In this document: positions 1 to 5,622 of the stretch, one piece after another
Numbering within the stretch: position 1 is the first letter of the stretch
How the letters are laid out: the number at the start of each line of letters is the position of its first letter
DNA from: an uncultured Muribaculum sp.
GTDB taxonomy: Bacteria; Bacteroidota; Bacteroidia; Bacteroidales; Muribaculaceae
DNA length: 9,587 bases
NCBI GenBank assembly: GCA_947573015.1
Contig: CANPDS010000074.1
Span: forward strand, 1 to 9,587
Direction: 5' to 3'
The notes under the pieces: model-generated
What the model was told of the DNA's origin: nothing
What the model saw: the letters and a program-made list of their open reading frames with translations, nothing else
Databases searched by the model: none
Program-made: the position numbers and the translations under genes

Positions 1-942
1 AAAAATAACTCCAACCAATATCAATGGCAATGAAAACGAAAGTGTCTGACGGACAAAATCACGATATAACGATAATACCTCCGCTTTATTTTCGTTTGCG
101 AACGCCTTTGACATGTTTGTTACATTTACTTGAACAATGGAATCGTATATTTGCATGATGCCAGGAATTCCAAAAAAAGCAAGTGCATATATGGCATACT
201 CTTTTTCCGAAAGATAGGAAACACTAACTATTTTATCAAATCGTTGACAGATAGTATTTATTATAACAGCCCCTCCAAATGGTATTGCATATGCTAATTG
301 CTCTTTTATCAGCCTAAAATCTGTTAATCTATCTAATCTTAAAGATCCAAATTTCCTAACGACGTACATATACACAAAGACACATTGGATAAACTGAAGT
401 AAAACAATCCCCCAAAATATAGCTGTCATTGAATTGAATATCAATGCAGTTGGAATGATAATTAAGATTTTGAGAATTATATCTATGGGAGGGTAAAATG
501 TAGCAAGTACTCTGTCTTTTGCGACAACTGATATTGTTGAAATTATATTTGTTGGGATATATAGAAATATGCATAATGCAATAAGAATCCAATAGGCTTG
601 AATCGCTCCATCCCCCAATAGTAATTTTCTAAAAAATGGTATCGCTAATATTGAGACTCCAATTAGGCCGGCAACGCACATTATGAACAGGTTATTCCAA
701 ACAAGAGCTGATTTAGTGTCATTAGAGGACTTTGAAAAAAAATAATATAGATTTGATTGAATACCAAAACAGAGTATTGTACCGAGGAATGTCAGTAATA
801 AATAAAACTGAGAATATAATCCATAATTCTGCTCTGATAGATAATGTGTTAGAAATACTGGCATTATAAATTGTGTCAGCATTGCAAGAATTCGTCCTGC
901 TGCAACATAAACGGCAAATTTATTGGAGTTTGTACCACTCAT
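1..942 (-). CDS. Wzx-type polysaccharide flippase (partial, C-terminus outside window)
   Basis: Integral membrane protein of the polysaccharide export (Wzx/MOP, MATE-like) superfamily, which moves lipid-linked oligosaccharide repeat units across the inner membrane during capsule or O-antigen assembly. I translated the reverse complement from the ATG at 942: 314 codons stay open to the window edge. The N-terminus (MSGTNSNKFAVYVAAGRILA) and the following hydrophobic segments (about residues 8-32, 43-62, 82-105, 115-140, 158-190) with NYGLYSQFYLL near residue 39 are typical of the family, whose members are usually about 470-510 residues; roughly a third is missing. The start overlaps the end of the acetyltransferase gene by 23 bp, suggesting translational coupling. 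The gene is strongly A+T-rich compared with the genes right of 1590, as is usual for exchangeable polysaccharide genes. Superfamily is fairly sure; the substrate cannot be read from sequence. Confidence 0.85.
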   Translation of the reverse strand, partial: MSGTNSNKFAVYVAAGRILAMLTQFIMPVFLTHYLSEQNYGLYSQFYLLLTFLGTILCFGIQSNLYYFFSKSSNDTKSALVWNNLFIMCVAGLIGVSILAIPFFRKLLLGDGAIQAYWILIALCIFLYIPTNIISTISVVAKDRVLATFYPPIDIILKILIIIPTALIFNSMTAIFWGIVLLQFIQCVFVYMYVVRKFGSLRLDRLTDFRLIKEQLAYAIPFGGAVIINTICQRFDKIVSVSYLSEKEYAIYALAFFGIPGIMQIYDSIVQVNVTNMSKAFANENKAEVLSLYRDFVRQTLSFSLPLILVGVIF

Positions 943-1555
943 TGAACTCTTTATCTGTTGTTGGAACGGGTTGTTGATTTATGTCTCCTTTTACAATTTT
1001 GGCGGGATTGCCAGCAGCGATACTATTATCAGGCACACTCTTAGTTACTACTGAGTTTGCTGCAATTATACAATTATTCCCAATTGTTACTCCTTTCTGA
1101 ATTCTGACATATTGCCCAATCCAGCAATTCTCTCCAATAATAACAGGTGTATGAGCTGCATGCTTCCATAGCATACAATCACTTCCATTTGGCATCATAG
1201 AACGAAATCTAGTATACAGCGGATGTGTGGGATGGTTATTATTATCTGTAATGAAAACATTATTTGAGATACGACAATAACCTTTGATCGAGACACTCTC
1301 AACGGATTGAATACAGCTATTTTCTCCTATCCAAACATTGTCACCAATAAATATTTTCCCTCCGTTTTGACTTTGTAGTGCTCCATTTAAAGTGAAATTA
1401 TCACCTATCTGAACGTCTTCGGGTACAGAACCATCCATTAAAGACACATAGGCAGCTCGACCGAAAGAATACTTAGTTCCATTCAGGATGCTATTCCGTT
1501 TAAACATTTTTATTTTTCGTTTCCTTCTAATAGTGTTAATTATTCCTAAAAACAT
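920..1555 (-). CDS. Hexapeptide-repeat O-acetyltransferase (left-handed beta-helix)
   Basis: 211-residue acyltransferase of the left-handed beta-helix family (WcaF/CatB/maltose acetyltransferase-like), likely adding an acetyl group from acetyl-CoA to a sugar of the polysaccharide. Imperfect hexapeptide repeats run from about residue 48 to 105 (VQIGDNF, IFIGDNVWIGENS, ISNNVFI) and again at 138-176 (VIIGENCWIGQ, VTIGNNCIIAANSVVTKSVP), followed by the usual AAGNPAKIVKG cap near 180-190. The loop between them carries H108 and H111 in NNNHPTHPLYTRF, where this family has its catalytic histidine. The N-terminus is basic (RRKRKIK). Start: ATG at 1555 gives 211 residues; Met17 (1507) is an alternative. 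No Shine-Dalgarno is visible, only A+T-rich sequence, as is normal in Bacteroidota. The A+T-rich composition matches wzx downstream. The acceptor sugar is unknown. Confidence 0.88.
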   Translation of the reverse strand: MFLGIINTIRRKRKIKMFKRNSILNGTKYSFGRAAYVSLMDGSVPEDVQIGDNFTLNGALQSQNGGKIFIGDNVWIGENSCIQSVESVSIKGYCRISNNVFITDNNNHPTHPLYTRFRSMMPNGSDCMLWKHAAHTPVIIGENCWIGQYVRIQKGVTIGNNCIIAANSVVTKSVPDNSIAAGNPAKIVKGDINQQPVPTTDKEFNEWYKLQ

Positions 1556-1592
1556 GATGTTAAAATTATAAATAATTATTCAGATTCTGTGA

Positions 1593-1949
1593 TTATCGGT
1601 TGTTGAGGTCGTCGAACATACTTTGGAGGGTTTCGTCGACTTTTAGGTAATTGCTGTGGGCGGCATCGTAGATGTCGCGGAGGAGAGGATAGTCTGTGTC
1701 AAGAGCGGTGTAGCACCGGATGGAGTTGAATATCTCTCCGCGCTCGTTAAGGAACGAGAGTGCAGCTATCGGCGATTCATAATCAGCAGGACAGTCGGGA
1801 TGGTCGTCAAGATCGTGCATGATGGTTATTACGCCCTTACCGAGGTTGGCCTGATAGGTATCGGCGTAGCTACTGGGAGTCCATGCGATGAGGCCACGTT
1901 CGCTCTTGTCCTTTATGTCTCGTACGAGACGGCGGTATGTAGGATCCAT
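1593..1949 (-). CDS. Small soluble protein of unknown function (118 aa, KVDET motif)
   Basis: Hypothetical 118-residue acidic protein with no signal peptide or membrane segment. Visible pattern: an N-terminal helix (YRRLVRDIKDKSERGLIAW, residues 5-23), a stretch of likely beta strands (YQANLGKGVITIMHD, 32-46; AALSFLNERGEIFNSI, 62-77), and a C-terminal helical part (LLRDIYDAAHSNYLKVDETL, 89-108). From memory the layout 'I..K...G.I.W' ... 'Y.KVDET' recurs in small uncharacterised bacterial proteins; I cannot name a domain and assign no function. It lies 27 bp after the membrane coiled-coil gene and 37 bp before the acetyltransferase gene, on the same strand, so it is probably in the polysaccharide operon and may work with the membrane protein. 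Its composition resembles the regulatory genes upstream, not the A+T-rich biosynthesis genes that follow. Confidence 0.8.
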   Translation of the reverse strand: MDPTYRRLVRDIKDKSERGLIAWTPSSYADTYQANLGKGVITIMHDLDDHPDCPADYESPIAALSFLNERGEIFNSIRCYTALDTDYPLLRDIYDAAHSNYLKVDETLQSMFDDLNNR

Positions 1950-1976
1950 GATCAGTCTTTAAACTTTGATATATCG

Positions 1977-2450
1977 CTATGCGGAGTGTTTTATTTTTGC
2001 TTGGATCTCAGTCATCACGCTTGAAAGTTCGTCGAGATCCTGTGTGATTTTATCTTTCTTGAGTCGGGAGCCAGAGTCATGCAGCGATTTCTGCAGACTG
2101 GCGATGTGGACACCCATATTTTTCACATGGGTGGAGAGTGTTTCGGAATATCCGTTATGCTGTAGATAAGGTACTGTCTGAAGCTCTATCATGGCGGCTT
2201 TCAGCTCGCGCATCAGGTGAAGAGCCAGGCGCAATTCGTTAGCGGTTATTTCATCTATGATCAGGTGGATAGACTCGCAATATTTGGCGACCTGCGCTAC
2301 CGACAGCATGCGCTGCACGGAGTCTTTTGTTTCCTCGGATGCCTGTCTTGTTGCATCGGCCACCTTCTTGACTCTCTGCACCTGTATGTATGTCCACAAG
2401 AGACCAAGCAGCGATGCTATACTGCCTATGTCAGACAATGTTACTGCCAT
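1977..2450 (-). CDS. Membrane-anchored coiled-coil protein of unknown function (157 aa)
   Basis: Hypothetical protein. One hydrophobic segment near the N-terminus (about residues 8-24, IGSIASLLGLLWTYIQV) is followed at once by basic residues (QRVKK), which suggests an uncleaved anchor with the remainder in the cytoplasm. The rest is almost entirely helical: residues 28-92 and 104-155 have heptad-like spacing of hydrophobic residues, split by a short break (TVPYLQHNGYSE, 92-103). One cysteine (C58) and no recognisable catalytic motif. The ATG at 2450 is 24 bp after the upxZ-like stop, and the stop is 27 bp before the next small gene, so co-transcription is likely. It might act as a scaffold or membrane tether for the adjacent 118-residue protein; that is inference from adjacency alone. 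Confidence 0.8.
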   Translation of the reverse strand: MAVTLSDIGSIASLLGLLWTYIQVQRVKKVADATRQASEETKDSVQRMLSVAQVAKYCESIHLIIDEITANELRLALHLMRELKAAMIELQTVPYLQHNGYSETLSTHVKNMGVHIASLQKSLHDSGSRLKKDKITQDLDELSSVMTEIQAKIKHSA

Positions 2451-2474
2451 TTCTGGTATTGGCGAAAATAGGTG

Positions 2475-2795
2475 TCAGCAGTTGCGTTGGGCAAGGATGG
2501 CGGCGATGGCGGTGAGGAGGTCGCGCTCATCATCGGGAGGATAGATGCCGGTACCGTATGTGGCGAGGAGCGTGCGGGCACGAAGGTGAAGTTCGTCAAT
2601 GGTGACTGATGATGGATCAATCGGGGCGAACAGTGCTTCTGGAGACATGATTTTGTTGTCCGGAACTTCGGCCGATGCATATGCGTCAATATCGAATTCT
2701 TTGAGTATTTGATTGCCGATGTGTCCGCTGCTCTGGCAAATCTCCCGTCGGGATGCTTGATCCTTATTGGCGGATAGGGAGTGGCGGGGCTTCAT
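2475..2795 (-). CDS. UpxZ-like protein (probable inhibitor of heterologous antitermination)
   Basis: 106-residue protein immediately after upxY, with its ATG overlapping the upxY stop (ATGA, 2792-2795), so the two are probably translationally coupled. In Bacteroides fragilis, capsule loci begin with upxY then upxZ; UpxZ proteins block UpxY proteins of other loci so that one capsule dominates. The C-terminal part resembles what I recall of the UpxZ family: IDELHLRARTLL (66-77), then GTGIYPPDDERDLLTAIAAI (81-100). The first 50 residues are polar and look poorly conserved, and the protein is shorter than the roughly 150-160 residues I expect for B. fragilis UpxZ. The assignment rests on this weak resemblance plus gene order; it could instead be an unrelated small protein. 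Confidence 0.55.
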   Translation of the reverse strand: MKPRHSLSANKDQASRREICQSSGHIGNQILKEFDIDAYASAEVPDNKIMSPEALFAPIDPSSVTIDELHLRARTLLATYGTGIYPPDDERDLLTAIAAILAQRNC

Positions 2796-3445
2796 TTTGT
2801 GTTGTCCCCCACTCCTCGGAGGAATTTTAGTGGAACCTCGGCCGTAGCGACGGCGCAGATTCCGGTGATGCGTACTACGACACGCATGGTGTCGCTTGAT
2901 GTTTTCTCTACTATGCCAACCATGCCGGAGAAGTCTCCGTCGGTAATCATTACTGTATCGTTGGCTTCAAAGAGAGGGGTGTCGGCATCCACTTCCGGGA
3001 AGTATAGCCGTATTGAATCTCCGGCTACGTTGGCGAGCAACATGAATGTCATCATCTCCGAGTTGGCGATGATGGCCGGCTTTTTATCGCCAGTCCTATA
3101 GGAGTAGATGTATACGTCGCCTCCGAGGTGGCGCTTAAGCGACAATGCGTTGGCCGATGTGGTCCGGAAAAACAATATCGGCTGCAACACACGGTCGGGT
3201 ATTTGTTCCGACTGTGGCTGATATATGTCGCAATCTGAAATGTCTCCGGAGGCTATGTGGCCGAGTATGCGTGAGCTTATTTCGTCGGCCGGAGTAGAAT
3301 AGCAGCGCATGGCGTACCAGTGGCGCACTGTGCTTTCAATTCTGTCGGCTACGATGCTGTAGGCCCCTTGCAGATCTTCTGCGCTGACTATGGTGTCGGC
3401 TGAATCTGTGGGGAGATGCCTGATTCCCGCGCTATTGCCACCCAT
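2792..3445 (-). CDS. upxY: UpxY-type transcription antiterminator (NusG/RfaH paralogue)
   Basis: Specialised NusG paralogue that, in Bacteroides, binds RNA polymerase at the leader of its own polysaccharide operon and prevents premature termination. The N-terminal NGN domain starts at RHWYAMRCYS (residues 41-50) and runs to about 148. The C-terminal KOW domain is clear: PLFEANDTVMITDGDFSGMV (157-176), with GIVEK after it, then IRLYFP-type and VPLKFL strands around it. Start choice is open: the ATG at 3445 gives 217 residues, a 39-residue extension and a 58-bp overlap with the recombinase-like gene; the in-frame GTG at 3328 would give about 178 residues beginning next to RHWYAMR, closer to the usual UpxY length and without overlap. 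The stop overlaps the next start (ATGA). It likely controls the genes from here leftward. Family assignment is strong. Confidence 0.88.
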   Translation of the reverse strand: MGGNSAGIRHLPTDSADTIVSAEDLQGAYSIVADRIESTVRHWYAMRCYSTPADEISSRILGHIASGDISDCDIYQPQSEQIPDRVLQPILFFRTTSANALSLKRHLGGDVYIYSYRTGDKKPAIIANSEMMTFMLLANVAGDSIRLYFPEVDADTPLFEANDTVMITDGDFSGMVGIVEKTSSDTMRVVVRITGICAVATAEVPLKFLRGVGDNTK

Positions 3446-4147
3446 GCATCGGCTGATGAGCGTGGCGCCAGCGGACGACGCAATTGCAGCATTGCCCCTA
3501 TCGCATCGAGCCGTCGGGCATAATCATCGGCAGATAATTGTGAAAGGTAATCGCTGAGTGGTATGTCAAATTGCTGTTTGAAACGATCAATCAGATCAAC
3601 AGCCTGCTCTGGCAGTGTAATGTTTTGCCCTGACTTGGTCGTTAGGCTGCCTGTGCATATCATGCGGTCAAGAGAGGCTGCTATCTGCTCTAATGGAAGA
3701 CCGCCAAGCAATGTGCTTAGTATAAACAGCTCGCGCGTCTTAGCGAGCGGCATATGCGGAGCGATGCCAGTATCTGCTTTTAGCTTGAAAAAGTCAGCCG
3801 ACGTGATGCATCTTGTCTCGCTCTCATTTTTTGAGCCGACATTTCGGAATGCGTGTTTTACATAGGCCTTATATTCCGGGCCAAGATATGAAGAGAGCAG
3901 AGAGCGAAGATTGCGGAGATATTGCGATATGCTGCCTGGGGCAAGACGCCCGGATAAATAAGTCTGGAATGACTCTACATACCCATCTCCTAAATCGGAG
4001 GTTGATAAATACCCCCCCCCCGTGCGTTTTAACCTGTTGTATTACAGCCAAATACGTCTTCTGGGACTTTTCGGAATAATTCTCAGACACAAATTTAGCA
4101 AGGTCATTAGTATCTACAACGGGGTATGTGGAGGTGTGTTTCTCCAT
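3388..4147 (-). CDS. Tyrosine-recombinase-like protein, frame broken at a G10 tract (possible phase-variable gene)
   Basis: First gene of the polysaccharide operon. From the ATG at 4147 the frame reads MEKHTSTYPVVDTNDLAKFV and on to codon 45, where ten G shift it; as assembled it stops at 3869 after 92 residues. The other frame is open from the tract to 3388. With nine (or twelve) G the product is 252 residues: a SAM-like core-binding domain (SEKSQKTYLAVIQ near 25-37; YVESFQTYL and SISQYLRNLRSLLSSYLG near 56-89) and a reduced catalytic domain (ITSADFFKL, TRELFILSTLLGGLPLEQIA, DAWVAIARESGIS). The arginine of the usual TGLR box is replaced (GGLP), the R-H of the second box reads A-D (SADAWVAIAR), and the protein ends before a catalytic tyrosine, so it is probably not an active recombinase. 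Bacteroides capsule loci often carry an integrase gene before upxY. The upstream TTG at 4162 is a less likely start. Confidence 0.72.
4012..4021 (-). repeat. Homopolymeric G10 tract inside the recombinase-like gene
   Basis: Ten consecutive C on the plus strand, read as G10 on the coding strand, starting at codon 43 of the recombinase-like gene. It is the longest single-base run I noticed in a G/C base here. Tract length sets the reading frame: G9 or G12 joins the two halves into 252 codons, G10 gives a 92-residue product, and G11 would stop at 52 residues (TAG shortly after the tract). Such tracts mutate by slipped-strand mispairing and are also prone to base-calling error. Confidence 0.9.
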
Positions 4148-4362
4148 AATGGGATATTGCAAAAATTAAACCGCAGTAAATTTATGCATTTCTTCTACTC
4201 CCCCGATCGAAAGTGTCTTGACCGGAGTATATGGAAATCTTGTGTGTTGTGCAGTCATACCAAATACACATTGAGCCACAACTCGAATTCTGAATATGTG
4301 TATAGGGGGACCTCTGTGTGTTCTGCAAGAAGATGAATGTGTTTTCAACTTCAAGAGGTTTC
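4148..4362 (-). promoter_or_regulatory. Probable untranslated leader of the polysaccharide operon
   Basis: Roughly 215 nt between the predicted transcription start and the ATG at 4147, with no credible gene. A leader this long fits the UpxY mechanism, in which antitermination acts in the 5' leader. It holds an 8-bp dyad (ATACACAT at 4264-4271 and ATGTGTAT at 4296-4303, 24-nt loop) and a 6-bp complementary pair of TCCCCC/GGGGGA (4199-4204 and 4305-4310) that could enclose it. No hairpin with a U-tract is evident, so I cannot point to the termination site that UpxY would suppress. Confidence 0.4.
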
Positions 4363-4368
4363 CTTTGA

Positions 4369-4400
4369 CAAAATTAATCAATATTTCTCACCTCGTCAAA
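4369..4400 (-). promoter_or_regulatory. Bacteroides-type sigma-ABfr promoter for the polysaccharide operon
   Basis: On the minus strand TTTG (4400-4397) is followed after exactly 20 nt by TAATTTTG (4376-4369). This fits the Bacteroidota housekeeping consensus (-33 TTTG, 19-21 nt, -7 TAnnTTTG) with no mismatch. Transcription would start near 4362. The promoter is bounded by a 6-bp inverted repeat (TTTGAC at 4364-4369, GTCAAA at 4395-4400), a possible operator or chance. I looked for longer inverted repeats that would make it an invertible capsule promoter and saw none. Confidence 0.7.
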
Positions 4401-4448
4401 CTTTTATTTGTCATGGCGTGCTCTTTGTGTTGCGATTGTGCTGATTTA

Positions 4449-4491
4449 CATAAAAATAAGGCCGTGAAATTTTTTTCGGAACTTCACGGCC
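4449..4491 (-). terminator. Rho-independent terminator after korB
   Basis: On the minus strand a perfect 9-bp stem (GGCCGTGAA at 4491-4483 with TTCACGGCC at 4468-4460) encloses a 14-nt loop and is followed directly by TTATTTTTATG (4459-4449), a U-rich tail. It lies about 85 bp after the korB stop and before the promoter of the next operon, so it should end korAB transcripts. The plus-strand flank is not T-rich, so it is directional. Confidence 0.8.
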
Positions 4492-4534
4492 AGCTACTTG
4501 AATTATGGTTGTTTGGAGTGGGTAACATCGGTGC

Positions 4535-4566
4535 GCAAGTTACCACCTTTTGAGGTGGTAACTTGC
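4535..4566 (-). terminator. Strong hairpin just after korB (3' end structure)
   Basis: Perfect 14-bp inverted repeat (GCAAGTTACCACCT at 4535-4548, complement at 4553-4566) with a 4-nt loop, beginning 11 nt after the korB stop on the minus strand. No U-tract follows on either strand, so it is not a canonical intrinsic terminator; it could protect the mRNA 3' end or help the terminator further on. A third GGTAAC copy at 4521-4526 could pair with GTTACC at 4539-4544 and compete with the stem. Confidence 0.6.
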
Positions 4567-4576
4567 ATGTGTATGT

Positions 4577-5590
4577 TTATTCTACAGTCCAATGCTCTCC
4601 TGCAAGAATCATCGAACGAAGAGTGTCAAATCCTTTCTTTGATTTAATTTGAGCAATCTGAGCATCGATCTCTTCATTGTAGACAGGTGCATCCACATCG
4701 CGGATCACACCAATCGCAAGTGGAAGATCATGTCCGTCCATCATGGCAAGCTGCTGATGGAGGAAGTTTGAGGGCGTGTGGGCATCATGCACCAGCACAT
4801 CATCAATTGTATATCCTTCAGTGCCAAGCTCAACTGCCTTGAGGTAAAATCCATCGCGCACAAGGCCTTTGTTCATCTCCTTGCCGAACAGCATCTTTTC
4901 ACCATGCTTCAAATGTATCGTGCGATCTGCGCGGTACTCGCGGTCAGTTATGTGGTTGTGGATGCCGTTGTTGAATATCACACAGTTTTGCAGCAATTCC
5001 ACTACAGAAGTGCCTCTGTGGCGACCGGCGGCGACCATTACCTCCTGGGAGGTGGCCAATTCAACATCGATGGAACGGGCAAAGAATGTGCCACGTGCAC
5101 CGAATACAAGCTCTGCCGGAATGAAAGGATCTTCGGTAGTGCCATATGGAGAAGACTTGCTTACAAATCCTCGGTCAGATGTCGGAGAATACTGTCCCTT
5201 TGTAAGACCGTAAATCTTGTTATTGAGAAGAAGCAGATTGATGTCGACATTTCTGCGCACAGCGTGGATGAAATGATTACCACCGATGGCAAGACCGTCG
5301 CCATCGCCGGAGATTTGCCATACCGTCATTTCCGGATTGGCAACTTTAAATCCGGTTGCTATCGCGGCAGCACGTCCATGAATAGTATGGAAGCCATATG
5401 TGTTCATATAATATGGCAGTCGAGAGCTACAGCCTATTCCAGAGATTACCGCTGTCATATGTGGCGCAACCCCAATCTCCGCCATTGCCTTATGGAGTAC
5501 ATTCAGTATGGCATGATCGCCACATCCAGGGCACCAACGTACCGGCTGATCGCTCTTGTATTCGGCTGGCGTATATTGCTTGATATCCAT
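4577..5590 (-). CDS. korB: 2-oxoglutarate:ferredoxin oxidoreductase, beta subunit
   Basis: 337-residue TPP-binding subunit of a 2-oxoacid:ferredoxin oxidoreductase, which converts 2-oxoglutarate and CoA to succinyl-CoA and CO2 with reduction of ferredoxin (reversible) in the cytoplasm. It opens with the family motif RWCPGCGDHAI. C20, C23, C54 (GIGCSSRLPYY) and C203 (LLQNCVIFNNG) match the cysteines that hold the single 4Fe-4S cluster in two-subunit enzymes. The TPP/Mg site is GDGDGLAIGGNH (95-106) with LLNNKIYGLTKGQYSPTS (121-138). Length is usual for KorB. It starts 32 bp after korA, and the two form one operon with hairpins after it. 2-Oxoglutarate is inferred from family resemblance; another 2-oxoacid cannot be excluded. 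Confidence 0.93.
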   Translation of the reverse strand: MDIKQYTPAEYKSDQPVRWCPGCGDHAILNVLHKAMAEIGVAPHMTAVISGIGCSSRLPYYMNTYGFHTIHGRAAAIATGFKVANPEMTVWQISGDGDGLAIGGNHFIHAVRRNVDINLLLLNNKIYGLTKGQYSPTSDRGFVSKSSPYGTTEDPFIPAELVFGARGTFFARSIDVELATSQEVMVAAGRHRGTSVVELLQNCVIFNNGIHNHITDREYRADRTIHLKHGEKMLFGKEMNKGLVRDGFYLKAVELGTEGYTIDDVLVHDAHTPSNFLHQQLAMMDGHDLPLAIGVIRDVDAPVYNEEIDAQIAQIKSKKGFDTLRSMILAGEHWTVE

Positions 5591-5622
5591 TTTAAGTGTC
5601 TGTTTTAATTATTTCGGAATAA

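Noticed and set aside
356..592. 78-codon minus-strand frame inside the flippase gene
   Set aside because: Out of frame with wzx, which is open across the whole stretch and gives a coherent membrane protein.
2441..2689. 82-codon minus-strand frame overlapping the upxZ-like gene
   Set aside because: Shadow frame rich in Pro, Ser and Thr, overlapping the ATGA-coupled gene that fits the operon better.
4264..4303. 8-bp inverted repeat as a recombination site for promoter inversion
   Set aside because: Both arms lie on the same side of the promoter, so inversion would not flip it; no matching longer repeats were found on the other side.
4166..4381. 71-codon minus-strand frame in the leader
   Set aside because: It begins upstream of the predicted transcription start, has no recognisable protein pattern and no clear translation signal; better read as leader.
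4778..5608. 276-codon plus-strand open frame opposite korB
   Set aside because: It mirrors korB in the opposite strand; the translation is cysteine- and histidine-rich with no family motif, while korB has every expected motif.
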